From Thiobaca trueperi (GTDB taxonomy: Bacteria > Pseudomonadota > Gammaproteobacteria > Chromatiales > Chromatiaceae), in contig NZ_SMAO01000003.1 of assembly GCF_004342175.1 (NCBI RefSeq), positions 248,001 to 312,000 on the forward strand: a stretch of DNA of 64,000 bases. The letters are read 5' to 3'. Shown here piece by piece: positions 53,482-61,650 of this stretch (positions are counted from its first letter, which is position 1; every line of letters starts with the position of its first letter). Below the pieces are notes generated by a model that saw only the letters and a program-made list of their open reading frames with translations, ran no database searches and was not told the DNA's origin. The translations under genes and the position numbers were made by a program.

Positions 53482-53579
53482 CTGACGACTGACGACTGAC
53501 GACTGACGACTGACGACTGACGACTGACGACTGACGACTGACGACTGACGACTGACGACTGACGACTGACGACTGACGA
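53482..53579. repeat. Heptanucleotide microsatellite (CTGACGA)14
   Basis: 98 bp of 14 perfect CTGACGA units, 39 bp after the first array and ending 55 bp before the ATG of the SUMF1-like gene. Unrelated sequence but identical unit length. It occupies the place of that gene's promoter or leader. Confidence 0.98.
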
Positions 53580-53634
53580 CTTTCTTCAAACCCGTTGCGG
53601 ACCCCCCGCAATCTCGCAATGTGATGCCTTCAGG

Positions 53635-55062
53635 ATGGCTGAACAACTCGACTCGCAATTTTATGATGAAGACGCTGAAACCCTGCGCAAGACCCTGGAT
53701 GAAATGCGCCAGGAGGCGGCGCGGGAGGTTGAGCGTCTGAACCGCCAGCTTGCCGAACGCCATTATGCCTCTGACAACTCGGTCGCTTCCGCCACCGAGC
53801 GTCTGGCGCTGCACCAGGAAATGACGGTGCTGCAACAGACCCTGGAGGCCAAGGCACAGGCGCTCGATCAGATCACCGAAGAGTGCCGGCGTCTCGAAGA
53901 CGAGCTGGAAGATCACAACATGGCGCTCGATGGCCTTAAACAGGAGGTCGAGCGCAAGGAGCAGGCGCTCAAGGATGCACAGTCTGAACTGGAGCAGTTG
54001 CGGCGGGAAATGGCCGAGCGCCAGCCGCCGTCAGCCGCAATCAGCCCGGCGGCTCCCAGCCGGCCCGCGCCGCCCCCCGCACCGGTCAGGCATCCGGTGA
54101 ACACCGCGCTGGCCGGGCTCCTGGTGCTGTTCGTGGTGCTGTCACTGTCCATGGGCGTGTTTCTCTATCTGATCCGGGATCGGATTGATTTCCAACTGGC
54201 GGGCTTGCGCCAGCCAGCGGAGGTGCCTGCCGTGGTCGCTGTTCAGACATCGACAGCGGGCGCGACCGCTTCCCAGACTGAGCCAGTGGTCAGGACCCCG
54301 GAGACAGCCAGCTCAACCGTGACGGAATCCGAACCGCCGCGCGTGCAGAATGACCGTCTCCGCAGCGGCGGACTGGGTCCGGCGATGGCGGCGCTTGCGG
54401 GCGGTGTCTTTCAGATGGGCAGCAACAGTCTCTCTGGCGAGGATTTCAGCCCGGCGCGCGAGGTGCGGATCGATCCCTTTCTGATCGGTGTCCATGAGGT
54501 GACTTTCCGTGACTATGACCGCTTCGCGCGGGCGACAGGACGGTCACTGCCCAATGATTTCGGCTGGGGACGCGACACCCGCCCCGTGGTGGGCGTGAGC
54601 TGGGATGAGGCGACGGCCTATGCCGACTGGCTGTCGCGGGAGACCGGCAGGCGCTATCGGCTGCCCAGCGAGGCGGAATGGGAGTTCGCCACACGCGCTG
54701 GCGGCACCGGTTCTTACTGGTGGGGCTTTGGCATGGAGCCCGGACGCGCCGTCTGTCTTGACTGTGGCAGCCAGTGGGACAATCGCTCGACGGCACCGGT
54801 CGGGAGTTTCCCGCCCAACCCATTCGGTCTCTACGATCAGGCGGGGAATGCAATGGAATGGGTTGCCGATTGCTACACCGCTGGCTATCGCGGCGCGCCG
54901 GACGACGGACGCCCGCGACTGGATGGCGATTGTGCGACACGGGTCGCCCGGGGCGGAGCCTTCAACCGACCGTCGGTGTCCATGCGCTCGCATGTCCGCG
55001 CCCGCTTCACGCCTCAGAGTCAGTTCAATCTACTGGGATTCCGAGTGGCCCGTGAACCATGA
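53635..55062 (+). CDS. SUMF1/formylglycine-enzyme-like domain protein with coiled coil and membrane helix
   Basis: 475 residues. Residues 10-135 are coiled coil (AREVERLNRQLAERHY, EECRRLEDELEDHNMALDGL). A Pro-rich linker and one transmembrane helix follow near 160-185 (ALAGLLVLFVVLSLSMGVFL). The C-terminal 225 residues form a sulfatase-modifying-factor fold: GGVFQMGSNSLSGEDFSPAR, VGVSWDEATAYADWLSRETG, YRLPSEAEWEFATRAGG, NPFGLYDQAGNAMEWVADCY and ARGGAFNRPSVSMRS. Bacterial relatives often are not formylglycine-generating enzymes but binding or scaffold domains, and no sulfatase is nearby. Cytosolic coil, periplasmic SUMF1 domain. Two tandem arrays lie upstream. Confidence 0.85.
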   Translation: MAEQLDSQFYDEDAETLRKTLDEMRQEAAREVERLNRQLAERHYASDNSVASATERLALHQEMTVLQQTLEAKAQALDQITEECRRLEDELEDHNMALDGLKQEVERKEQALKDAQSELEQLRREMAERQPPSAAISPAAPSRPAPPPAPVRHPVNTALAGLLVLFVVLSLSMGVFLYLIRDRIDFQLAGLRQPAEVPAVVAVQTSTAGATASQTEPVVRTPETASSTVTESEPPRVQNDRLRSGGLGPAMAALAGGVFQMGSNSLSGEDFSPAREVRIDPFLIGVHEVTFRDYDRFARATGRSLPNDFGWGRDTRPVVGVSWDEATAYADWLSRETGRRYRLPSEAEWEFATRAGGTGSYWWGFGMEPGRAVCLDCGSQWDNRSTAPVGSFPPNPFGLYDQAGNAMEWVADCYTAGYRGAPDDGRPRLDGDCATRVARGGAFNRPSVSMRSHVRARFTPQSQFNLLGFRVAREP

Positions 55063-55181
55063 AGCGGCTTTCCAGGAAAATTTATACCCGTCTGAGATGC
55101 GGTCATCGGACAGGATTAAAAGGATTAAAAACAATGATTTGAAAAGTCCTGTCCATCCTGGGAAATCCTATTAATCCTGTC
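55063..55181 (+). repeat. Composite repeat, family B, copy 3
   Basis: Begins right at the stop of the SUMF1-like gene with CGGCTTTCCAGGAAAATTTA and TACCCGTCTGAGATGCGGTC, then GGACAGGATTAAAAGGATTA, an AT-rich centre and TCCTGTCCATCCTGGGAAAT / CCTATTAATCCTGTC. Same order and orientation to the upstream gene as copy 1. Confidence 0.85.
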
Positions 55182-55210
55182 TATTTCGATTTGAATCGCA
55201 CAAACCCCGC

Positions 55211-57700
55211 ATGACCACCGTTGTCCTCGCCGAAAAACCCAGCGTGGCGCGCGATATTGCCCGGGTGCTCGGCGCCGCCCGCAAGGGTGAAGGCTGTCTG
55301 GAGGGCAACGGCTATCGGGTGACCTGGGCGCTGGGTCACCTGATCCATTTTGCCGAGCCGGACGACTACGGCGAGGACTGGGCCAGACGCTGGTCGCTGG
55401 ATCCGCTGCCGATGGTGCCGGAACGCTGGAAGCTGCAGGTGGGCGAACGAACCGCCAGCCAGTTCAGGCTGGTCAAGGCGCTCATCAACGCCCCCGAGAC
55501 CGAACGCATCGTCTGCGCAACCGACGCCGGGCGCGAGGGCGAGCACATCTTCCGGCTCATCTACGAGCAGGCGCGCTGCAACAAGCCGGTCGAACGGCTC
55601 TGGATCTCCAGCCTGACCGACGAGGCGATCCGCGAGGGCTTCCGCACCCTCAAGCCCGGCCAGACATTCGATCATCTGGCCCAGGCCGCGCGTGCCCGCG
55701 CCCAGGCCGACTGGCTGGTGGGCATGAATCTGACCCGCGCCTATACGGTGCATAACCGCGTGCTCTGCACCATCGGTCGGGTACAAACCCCGACCCTGGC
55801 CATGATCGTGGCGCGTGATGCTGAGATCGCCGGTTTTACCAAGGCGTTTTTCTATGAGCTGGTCGCCCATCTGGCCGAGGGTTTCGAGGCCCGTTATCTG
55901 CTCGACGGCGCGACACGCATCGAGAGGAAGGAAACCGCCGAGCGTCTGCACCGCGCGCTCAGTCCGCACCCGACCGGCATCGTGCGCAAGGTGGACAAAA
56001 GGATCCGCCAGAACCGTCCGCCGCCGCTCTATGACCTGACCAGTCTGCAACGCGACGCCAATCGGCGTTTCGGCTTCACCGCCGCGCAGGTGCTGGAACA
56101 GGCGCAGACACTCTACGAGACCCACAAGCTCATCAGCTATCCGCGTACCGAGAGCCGGCATCTGTCGGAAGACATGCTGCCCCGGCTCCCCGGCATTCTG
56201 CGCAATCTGGAGCACCCGCTCGCCGCTGAGGCGCTCAAGCGTCTGGAGGCCGGGCACCGCTTGAGCAAGGCTTATGTTGACCGCACCAAGCTGACCGATC
56301 ATCACGCCATCCTGCCTACCGGCAAGATCCCGCCGGCTGATCTGCCGGGACCGCTGCGCAAAATCCATGATCTGGTCGCCGCACGCTTTGTCGCCATCTT
56401 TCTGCCGGATCAGCGGCTGGAGGAAACGCGGGTCGAGATCGCCATCGGCGAAGGGCTCTTTCTGGCGCGCGGCTCAGTGGTTCTGGATCCGGGCTGGAAA
56501 CGGGTCGATGCAAAGGAGGCCGGGCCGGATCGTCCGCGCTCGGGCAGGCAGAAGGACGCCGCAGCGGAGAGCGACGACAGCGAGCCGCCGGGCTCGCTGC
56601 CGCCGCTGGAGCCGGGTCAGACGGTTCATGTGGACCGACTGGAGGTGCGCGAGAAAGAGACCCAGCCACCGCGCCACTACGATGACGCCAGTCTGCTCGC
56701 CGCCATGAAGAACGCCGGACGCACCATTGAAGACGATGCACTGGCCTCGGCGATGGCGGCGTCCGGTCTCGGCACCCCGGCGACTCGCGCTGAGACTATC
56801 GAAAAGCTCATCCGCACCGGCTATCTGGAACGCCAGCGCAAACAGATCCTCGCGACTGAGAAGGGCAGGGCGCTGATCGGTCTGGTGGCCGCGCCGCTCA
56901 GAAGCCCCGAGCTGACCGCCGAATGGGAACAGCGACTCAAGGATGTGGAGCGTGGCGAGGGCGATGTCGCCGGTTTTTACCGTGACATCGTCGCCTTCGT
57001 GCGCGATCTCATCCCCTGCATCGCCCAGGGGCCGGCCCTGAGCCCCGAGCAGGTCGAGGCCGCGCGGCAGGGCGAGCCCAAGCGCCGGGGCGGCAAAGGC
57101 GCCGCGCGCGCTGGCGCCGTGCAGTCCGCCGGGCTCGGCAAATGTCCGCTCTGCAAGACCGGCGAAATCACCGAAAACACCAGGGCCTTTGGTTGCAGCC
57201 GTTATCGCGACGGCTGCGGATTCACCATCTGGAAGACAGTTGCGGGCCTGAGCCTGACCAAGCCACAGGTGCGCCAGCTCATCGAGCAGGGGCGAACCGA
57301 CGTGATCGAGGGTTTCTGTTCCAAGGCCGGCAAGCCCTTCACCGCCGCCCTGCGTCTCGATGCTACGGGCAAGGTCGTTTTCGACTTCAGCACCGCATCA
57401 TCTGAGCCCGTCTCCGCATCGCGCACGGGTATCCGCGAACAACCGCCGCGCTGCCCCAAATGCGGTCAAGGCCAGATCATTGAGGGTCGCCGGGGATATG
57501 GCTGCAACCGCTACCGCGAAGGCTGCGATTTCGTGGTCTGGAAGTCGGCTGGCGGTCTGATACTCAACGAGGGACAGATCCGCGAGCTGATTGAGCAGGG
57601 ACACACCGGGCCGGTTGATGGGCTGGCAGGCGACGACGGAGAGCCCCGGCGCGCGGTGCGCCTTCATCTCGACGAACAATGGCGAGTGGTGTTCGAGTGA
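55211..57700 (+). CDS. topB: DNA topoisomerase III with two C-terminal zinc-finger-like repeats
   Basis: 829 residues. The TOPRIM domain starts TTVVLAEKPSVARDIARVLG and holds CATDAGREGEHIFRLIY (D-x-D-type acidic residues shifted as D-A-G-R-E-G). The active-site Tyr lies in HKLISYPRTESRHLSEDM. Decatenation-loop-like insert near residues 430-480 (RPRSGRQKDAAAESDDSEPP). Two C-terminal repeats, CPLCKTGEITENTRAFGCSR and CPKCGQGQIIEGRRGYGCNR, each have three or four Cys and bind DNA. Type IA enzyme that separates linked DNA. This repeat-bearing form is common on chromosomes and integrative elements; no mobility genes adjoin. Confidence 0.94.
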   Translation: MTTVVLAEKPSVARDIARVLGAARKGEGCLEGNGYRVTWALGHLIHFAEPDDYGEDWARRWSLDPLPMVPERWKLQVGERTASQFRLVKALINAPETERIVCATDAGREGEHIFRLIYEQARCNKPVERLWISSLTDEAIREGFRTLKPGQTFDHLAQAARARAQADWLVGMNLTRAYTVHNRVLCTIGRVQTPTLAMIVARDAEIAGFTKAFFYELVAHLAEGFEARYLLDGATRIERKETAERLHRALSPHPTGIVRKVDKRIRQNRPPPLYDLTSLQRDANRRFGFTAAQVLEQAQTLYETHKLISYPRTESRHLSEDMLPRLPGILRNLEHPLAAEALKRLEAGHRLSKAYVDRTKLTDHHAILPTGKIPPADLPGPLRKIHDLVAARFVAIFLPDQRLEETRVEIAIGEGLFLARGSVVLDPGWKRVDAKEAGPDRPRSGRQKDAAAESDDSEPPGSLPPLEPGQTVHVDRLEVREKETQPPRHYDDASLLAAMKNAGRTIEDDALASAMAASGLGTPATRAETIEKLIRTGYLERQRKQILATEKGRALIGLVAAPLRSPELTAEWEQRLKDVERGEGDVAGFYRDIVAFVRDLIPCIAQGPALSPEQVEAARQGEPKRRGGKGAARAGAVQSAGLGKCPLCKTGEITENTRAFGCSRYRDGCGFTIWKTVAGLSLTKPQVRQLIEQGRTDVIEGFCSKAGKPFTAALRLDATGKVVFDFSTASSEPVSASRTGIREQPPRCPKCGQGQIIEGRRGYGCNRYREGCDFVVWKSAGGLILNEGQIRELIEQGHTGPVDGLAGDDGEPRRAVRLHLDEQWRVVFE

Positions 57701-57804
57701 ACGGAGTCTGGATCGTCGCCGTGTTGGTGTTCGTCTGATGTATCATCGCACGGCTATTGACCACCTTTCCGTTCCGTTCACCATCGATCAACTCTTCACT
57801 CGTG

Positions 57805-60800
57805 ATGACCAGCCTAGATAACAGCCTGATTCCGCACAATCCAGTCCTGGTCCTGGGTGACGGCCCCGTCATCGCCCTGGTCGCCCAGCCGGGAGATGAG
57901 GCATTTGGGTGCGGCGGCGCACTTGCGCGCCATGTCCAGGCTGGCGATCAGGTCGTGGTGGTTGTCGCGAGCGGCAATGAGACTTCGTCGGTCGAGATAC
58001 CCTCCATCACAGAGAGTCGCGCCTGCGCCACCTGTCTTGGCTATGACGACATCCGTTTCTGGTCAGTATCCAGCGCGCATCTTGCCTATGACGAAGGATC
58101 TGTGCGCCGGGTCATGCAGCTGATCGCCGAGATTGATGCCGCGTTGCTTTATGCCCCTTTCCCGGAGGATCCTGACCCCGTTCGCGCCCGATGGGGTCTG
58201 ATCGCGCGCGAATCAGTGCGGCGTGCGGCGGGCCGCTGCTGTCTGGCAGCCTATGAAATTGGCGTCCCATTGACGCCGAACCGGCTGCTCGACATCACCG
58301 CCACCTTAGAGCGAAAACAACAGGCCATGGCCTGTTTCCAATCGCGACTGACAACCCCGCTCGATCAGCAGACCCTGGCCCTCAATCGGGTGCGTACCTT
58401 CAACCTGCCAGCGTCTATTGCAGCCGCAGAGGGTTATTGGCTGGCCGCGTCGGCGGAGATCCCGGATTGTCTGCCCGGCCTGGCTGCGCGTCCGTTCAGG
58501 CGCGCGTTTCAGCCCACCATTGCGCCGGGGTCGCTGGTGTCGGTCGTGATCCGCTCGGCGGGGCGCGCGACCCTGGATGAGGCGCTGGACTCCATCGCTG
58601 CTCAGACCTATCGCCATGTCGAGGTGATCCTGGTCGATGTGACCGGCTGCATGGCGTTGACTCTCCCTGATTGGTGCGGTGAATTTCCGCTGCGCCGGGT
58701 CTCGACCGGCGCTCCGCTCGGCCGTGGCGCTGCCGCGAACGTCGGGCTGGCCGCCGCATCCGGAGAGTTTGTCATTTTCCTTGATGACGATGACTGGTTC
58801 CTGCCCGAGCATCTTGCCGGGCTGGTCGAAGCGATCAAGACTGCAGATGGCGCCTCGGCCGCCTACGCCGGGGTCGAATGTCGGACTCAGGGCGCTGATG
58901 GCGAGAGGCGGGTTCTGCATGTGTTCAACGAGTCGCACGATCCGGTGCGTCTGCTGGTGGAAAACTATCTGCCAATCCACGCCGTGCTATTCAGTCGTCA
59001 TCTCCTCGGAGACGACTTGCGCTTTGATGAGGCGCTTCATGTCTACGAAGATTGGGATTTCTGGATCCAGCTCAGCGCGCTCACCGACCTGGTGCATGTC
59101 AATGCTGTGACGGCTGTGTATCGGATCGCTCAATCAAGCGGCTTTGGGATTCGCCATGCCGATCCGGCGGTTGAGCATGGACGCGCCGCGCTGTTCGCCA
59201 AGTGGCGCTCGCGCTGGAGCCTGGAGCAGTTGATGGTGATCGCCGATTATGCCAAGCATCGCTCCATGTACCTGGAGCTGCGCGAGCGTGGTGAGCGCGA
59301 CGTCATGCAGATGAGCGATCTGTACAAGCAGTTCGACCGGGTTCGTACCGATCTGGAGCAGAGTCAGGTTCAGTTCGCGCTCCTCTCCGCCGAGAAAGGT
59401 GCGCTGGATGAACAGGTCCGTAGTTTGCGTGAGCGGATTCTGGCAAACGAGGGGTATTGCCGTGCCGCTGAGTCAGAGCGGGACGCCAGCCGGAAATGGT
59501 TAGGCCTGCTCGGGATCGAACAACTGGACGACGTCCTCAAGTGTCGCGATGATCTGGCCCGGTATCGTGCGTTCCAGGGGCGCATGCGTTCTCTGGGTGA
59601 ATGGGTGGTGCGTCCCTTCAGGGGGCCGCGACGGGCATTCAAGCGGGCGACCCTGAAAATGGTGGCGCCGTTGTCCCGATCAACCTCCCATCTTTGGCAT
59701 CTCGTCCTGATCATTCAGGCCTTTGGGCCGCTGGCTGTACTGCGCGCTTTGCGTTCGCGTCTGGGCTCGCCGGGTACCAGCCGCAGCAATCCCAGCCTGG
59801 CAGATCTGTGGCAGGTCATCGAACTCGAATCGATTGCACTGCCATCGTCACACCCACGGCCGCTGGTCTCGATCCTGATTGATCTCGGCATCCAAAGCCT
59901 GGACTTGCGTTACCTGCTGGAAGGGCTGGCGAAGACCCCAAACGCGCCGCCGATTGAGGTCTTGCTTCTCTGCCCTCGGGAGCATCCGGTGGCGGCGCTT
60001 CTGCAAACCCGGTTGCAGCAGATGAGGATCGTGCAGATCGATGACACGAAGGGGTTTGCCGCAAGGCTCTCCGCCGTGCTCGCACAGTGCAAGGCTGACT
60101 GGCTGCTGTTAACCGTCAATGCATCGCTGCATCCGGTTGACTGGCTGACCCGGCTTTTAGATGCCGGGCGGGATGCCCAGGCAACCGGGACGGCGGCCGG
60201 CGCGGTCTGTTCCAAGGTGATTGGCACGGATGGCTGGCTGGTTCAGGCGGGAATTTTGCGCACACATGATGGAAAACTCCTGCACCTCGGTGCGGGTGGG
60301 GATCCGCAGGCACCAGAATATAATTATCTGCGCGAGGTGGACGCCGCCTCGGATGTCTGTCTGTTATTGAATCAGGAAGCGGTGCGACAGGCGCTTGCGG
60401 CCTCCGTCTCACCAGTCGATACCTTCGGCTTGATGCATCTATTCGAGGGGATGCGTTCGCGCGGCTGGTCCGTTCTCTACCAGCCGGAAGTAACGGCGAC
60501 CGTCGTCAGCCCCGAGCCCTGCGTGCCCGCCCTGCTGGAAACAAGCCGCAAGCGGTTACTGGTTCTGGATGCCGTCATGCCGACCCCGGATCAGGATTCG
60601 GGATCACTGCGGATGACCAGTCTCCTGGAGATTTTTCTCGACCTTGGCTGGCATGTCACCTTTGTTCCCTCGAACCTCGAACTCTGCGCGCCCTACGGCC
60701 CTTACCTCCGGCGTCGGGGGATCGAGGTGCTCTATCGTCCGCTGGTCGGCTCGATCCCGACGTTTCTTGAGCAGCGCGGCAACAGCTTCGATCTTGTGAT

Positions 60801-61650
60801 CCTGAGCCGGCACTATGTCGCCACCGCCTTTCTGGATGTCGTGCATCTGCACGCCCCGCAGGCATGGGTCTGGTTTGATACCGTCGATCTGCATTATCTG
60901 CGCGAACAGCGCGAAGCCAAGCTGCGCGGCGACCCCGTCGCGCTCAAACAGGCGATCGAATGCAAACGTCAGGAGATCGACTTGATGCGCCGGTCTGATC
61001 TCACCCTGGTTGTGAGCCCGGTCGAGCGCGACCTGCTCGCGACCGAGGCACCGGATGTTCGGGTCGAGATTCTGAGTAACATCCACTCACTGCATCCGAC
61101 TGAAACGCCTTTTGCGGCGCGTGATGCCATCGTCTTCATCGGCGGCTTCAATCACACACCCAACGTCGATGCCGTTGAATACTATGTGAACGATATTCTG
61201 CCCCTGGTTCGGGCTCAGCTCGGACCGGTGCCGACCTATCTCATCGGCAGCCGTCCGCCTCAGGAGGTCCTGGCGCTGGATGCCCCCGACCAGGGTTTAC
61301 ATGTGACCGGCTATGTCGAGGATGTCACCCCTTTCTTTGCGCGGGCGCGTCTCTCGATTGCTCCACTCCGTTACGGGGCTGGCGTCAAGGGCAAGATCAA
61401 CATGAGCATGGCCTATGGTGTCCCGACAGTCGCCACGCCCTGTGCCGGCGAGGGCATGTTCCTGCGTCCGGAAACAGACATCCTGATCGGCGAGGACGCC
61501 GCCGCCTTTGCCGCTGCGGTCGTCCGTCTCTACCGCGATCAGACGCTGTGGGAGTCCATTGCCGCCAACGGACTCGCTAACATCGAAACCCATTTTTCCC
61601 GACAGACCGCGCAGGTCATACTAAAACGACTGCTGTCGGAGCGTTTCTGA
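57805..61650 (+). CDS. Giant multidomain glycosyltransferase with degenerate PIG-L domain
   Basis: 1281 residues. Order: a PIG-L/LmbE-type domain (about 20-225) in which the metal motif reads AQPGDEAFGCGG instead of AHPDDE; a GT2 domain (about 240-450) with VSVVIRSAGRATLDEALDSI and the nucleotide-sugar site VIFLDDDDWFLPEH; a coiled coil (490-550); a second GT2-like domain (684-890) with LVSILIDLGIQSLDLRYLL but no clear DxD; and a C-terminal GT4 domain (915-1281) with IVFIGGFNHTPNVDAVEYYV and YGVPTVATPCAGEG. Probably builds a surface or cell-wall glycan. Start ATG 57805 preferred over TTG 57757. The stop overlaps the next start. Confidence 0.88.
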   Translation: MTSLDNSLIPHNPVLVLGDGPVIALVAQPGDEAFGCGGALARHVQAGDQVVVVVASGNETSSVEIPSITESRACATCLGYDDIRFWSVSSAHLAYDEGSVRRVMQLIAEIDAALLYAPFPEDPDPVRARWGLIARESVRRAAGRCCLAAYEIGVPLTPNRLLDITATLERKQQAMACFQSRLTTPLDQQTLALNRVRTFNLPASIAAAEGYWLAASAEIPDCLPGLAARPFRRAFQPTIAPGSLVSVVIRSAGRATLDEALDSIAAQTYRHVEVILVDVTGCMALTLPDWCGEFPLRRVSTGAPLGRGAAANVGLAAASGEFVIFLDDDDWFLPEHLAGLVEAIKTADGASAAYAGVECRTQGADGERRVLHVFNESHDPVRLLVENYLPIHAVLFSRHLLGDDLRFDEALHVYEDWDFWIQLSALTDLVHVNAVTAVYRIAQSSGFGIRHADPAVEHGRAALFAKWRSRWSLEQLMVIADYAKHRSMYLELRERGERDVMQMSDLYKQFDRVRTDLEQSQVQFALLSAEKGALDEQVRSLRERILANEGYCRAAESERDASRKWLGLLGIEQLDDVLKCRDDLARYRAFQGRMRSLGEWVVRPFRGPRRAFKRATLKMVAPLSRSTSHLWHLVLIIQAFGPLAVLRALRSRLGSPGTSRSNPSLADLWQVIELESIALPSSHPRPLVSILIDLGIQSLDLRYLLEGLAKTPNAPPIEVLLLCPREHPVAALLQTRLQQMRIVQIDDTKGFAARLSAVLAQCKADWLLLTVNASLHPVDWLTRLLDAGRDAQATGTAAGAVCSKVIGTDGWLVQAGILRTHDGKLLHLGAGGDPQAPEYNYLREVDAASDVCLLLNQEAVRQALAASVSPVDTFGLMHLFEGMRSRGWSVLYQPEVTATVVSPEPCVPALLETSRKRLLVLDAVMPTPDQDSGSLRMTSLLEIFLDLGWHVTFVPSNLELCAPYGPYLRRRGIEVLYRPLVGSIPTFLEQRGNSFDLVILSRHYVATAFLDVVHLHAPQAWVWFDTVDLHYLREQREAKLRGDPVALKQAIECKRQEIDLMRRSDLTLVVSPVERDLLATEAPDVRVEILSNIHSLHPTETPFAARDAIVFIGGFNHTPNVDAVEYYVNDILPLVRAQLGPVPTYLIGSRPPQEVLALDAPDQGLHVTGYVEDVTPFFARARLSIAPLRYGAGVKGKINMSMAYGVPTVATPCAGEGMFLRPETDILIGEDAAAFAAAVVRLYRDQTLWESIAANGLANIETHFSRQTAQVILKRLLSERF

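Noticed and set aside
53240-53579. CRISPR-like repetitive region
   Set aside because: Units are 7 bp, directly tandem and without spacers; no cas gene is in the window.
53112-53916. Long frames on both strands crossing the (GCAGTTT)29 array
   Set aside because: A 7-bp unit without stops keeps every frame open; the encoded FAVCSLQ or TANCKLQ repeats are by-products of the microsatellite, not proteins.
55211-57700. topB as a sign of an integrative element
   Set aside because: The zinc-repeat form occurs on ICEs, but no conjugation, integrase or partition gene is nearby, so a normal chromosomal gene is the simpler reading.
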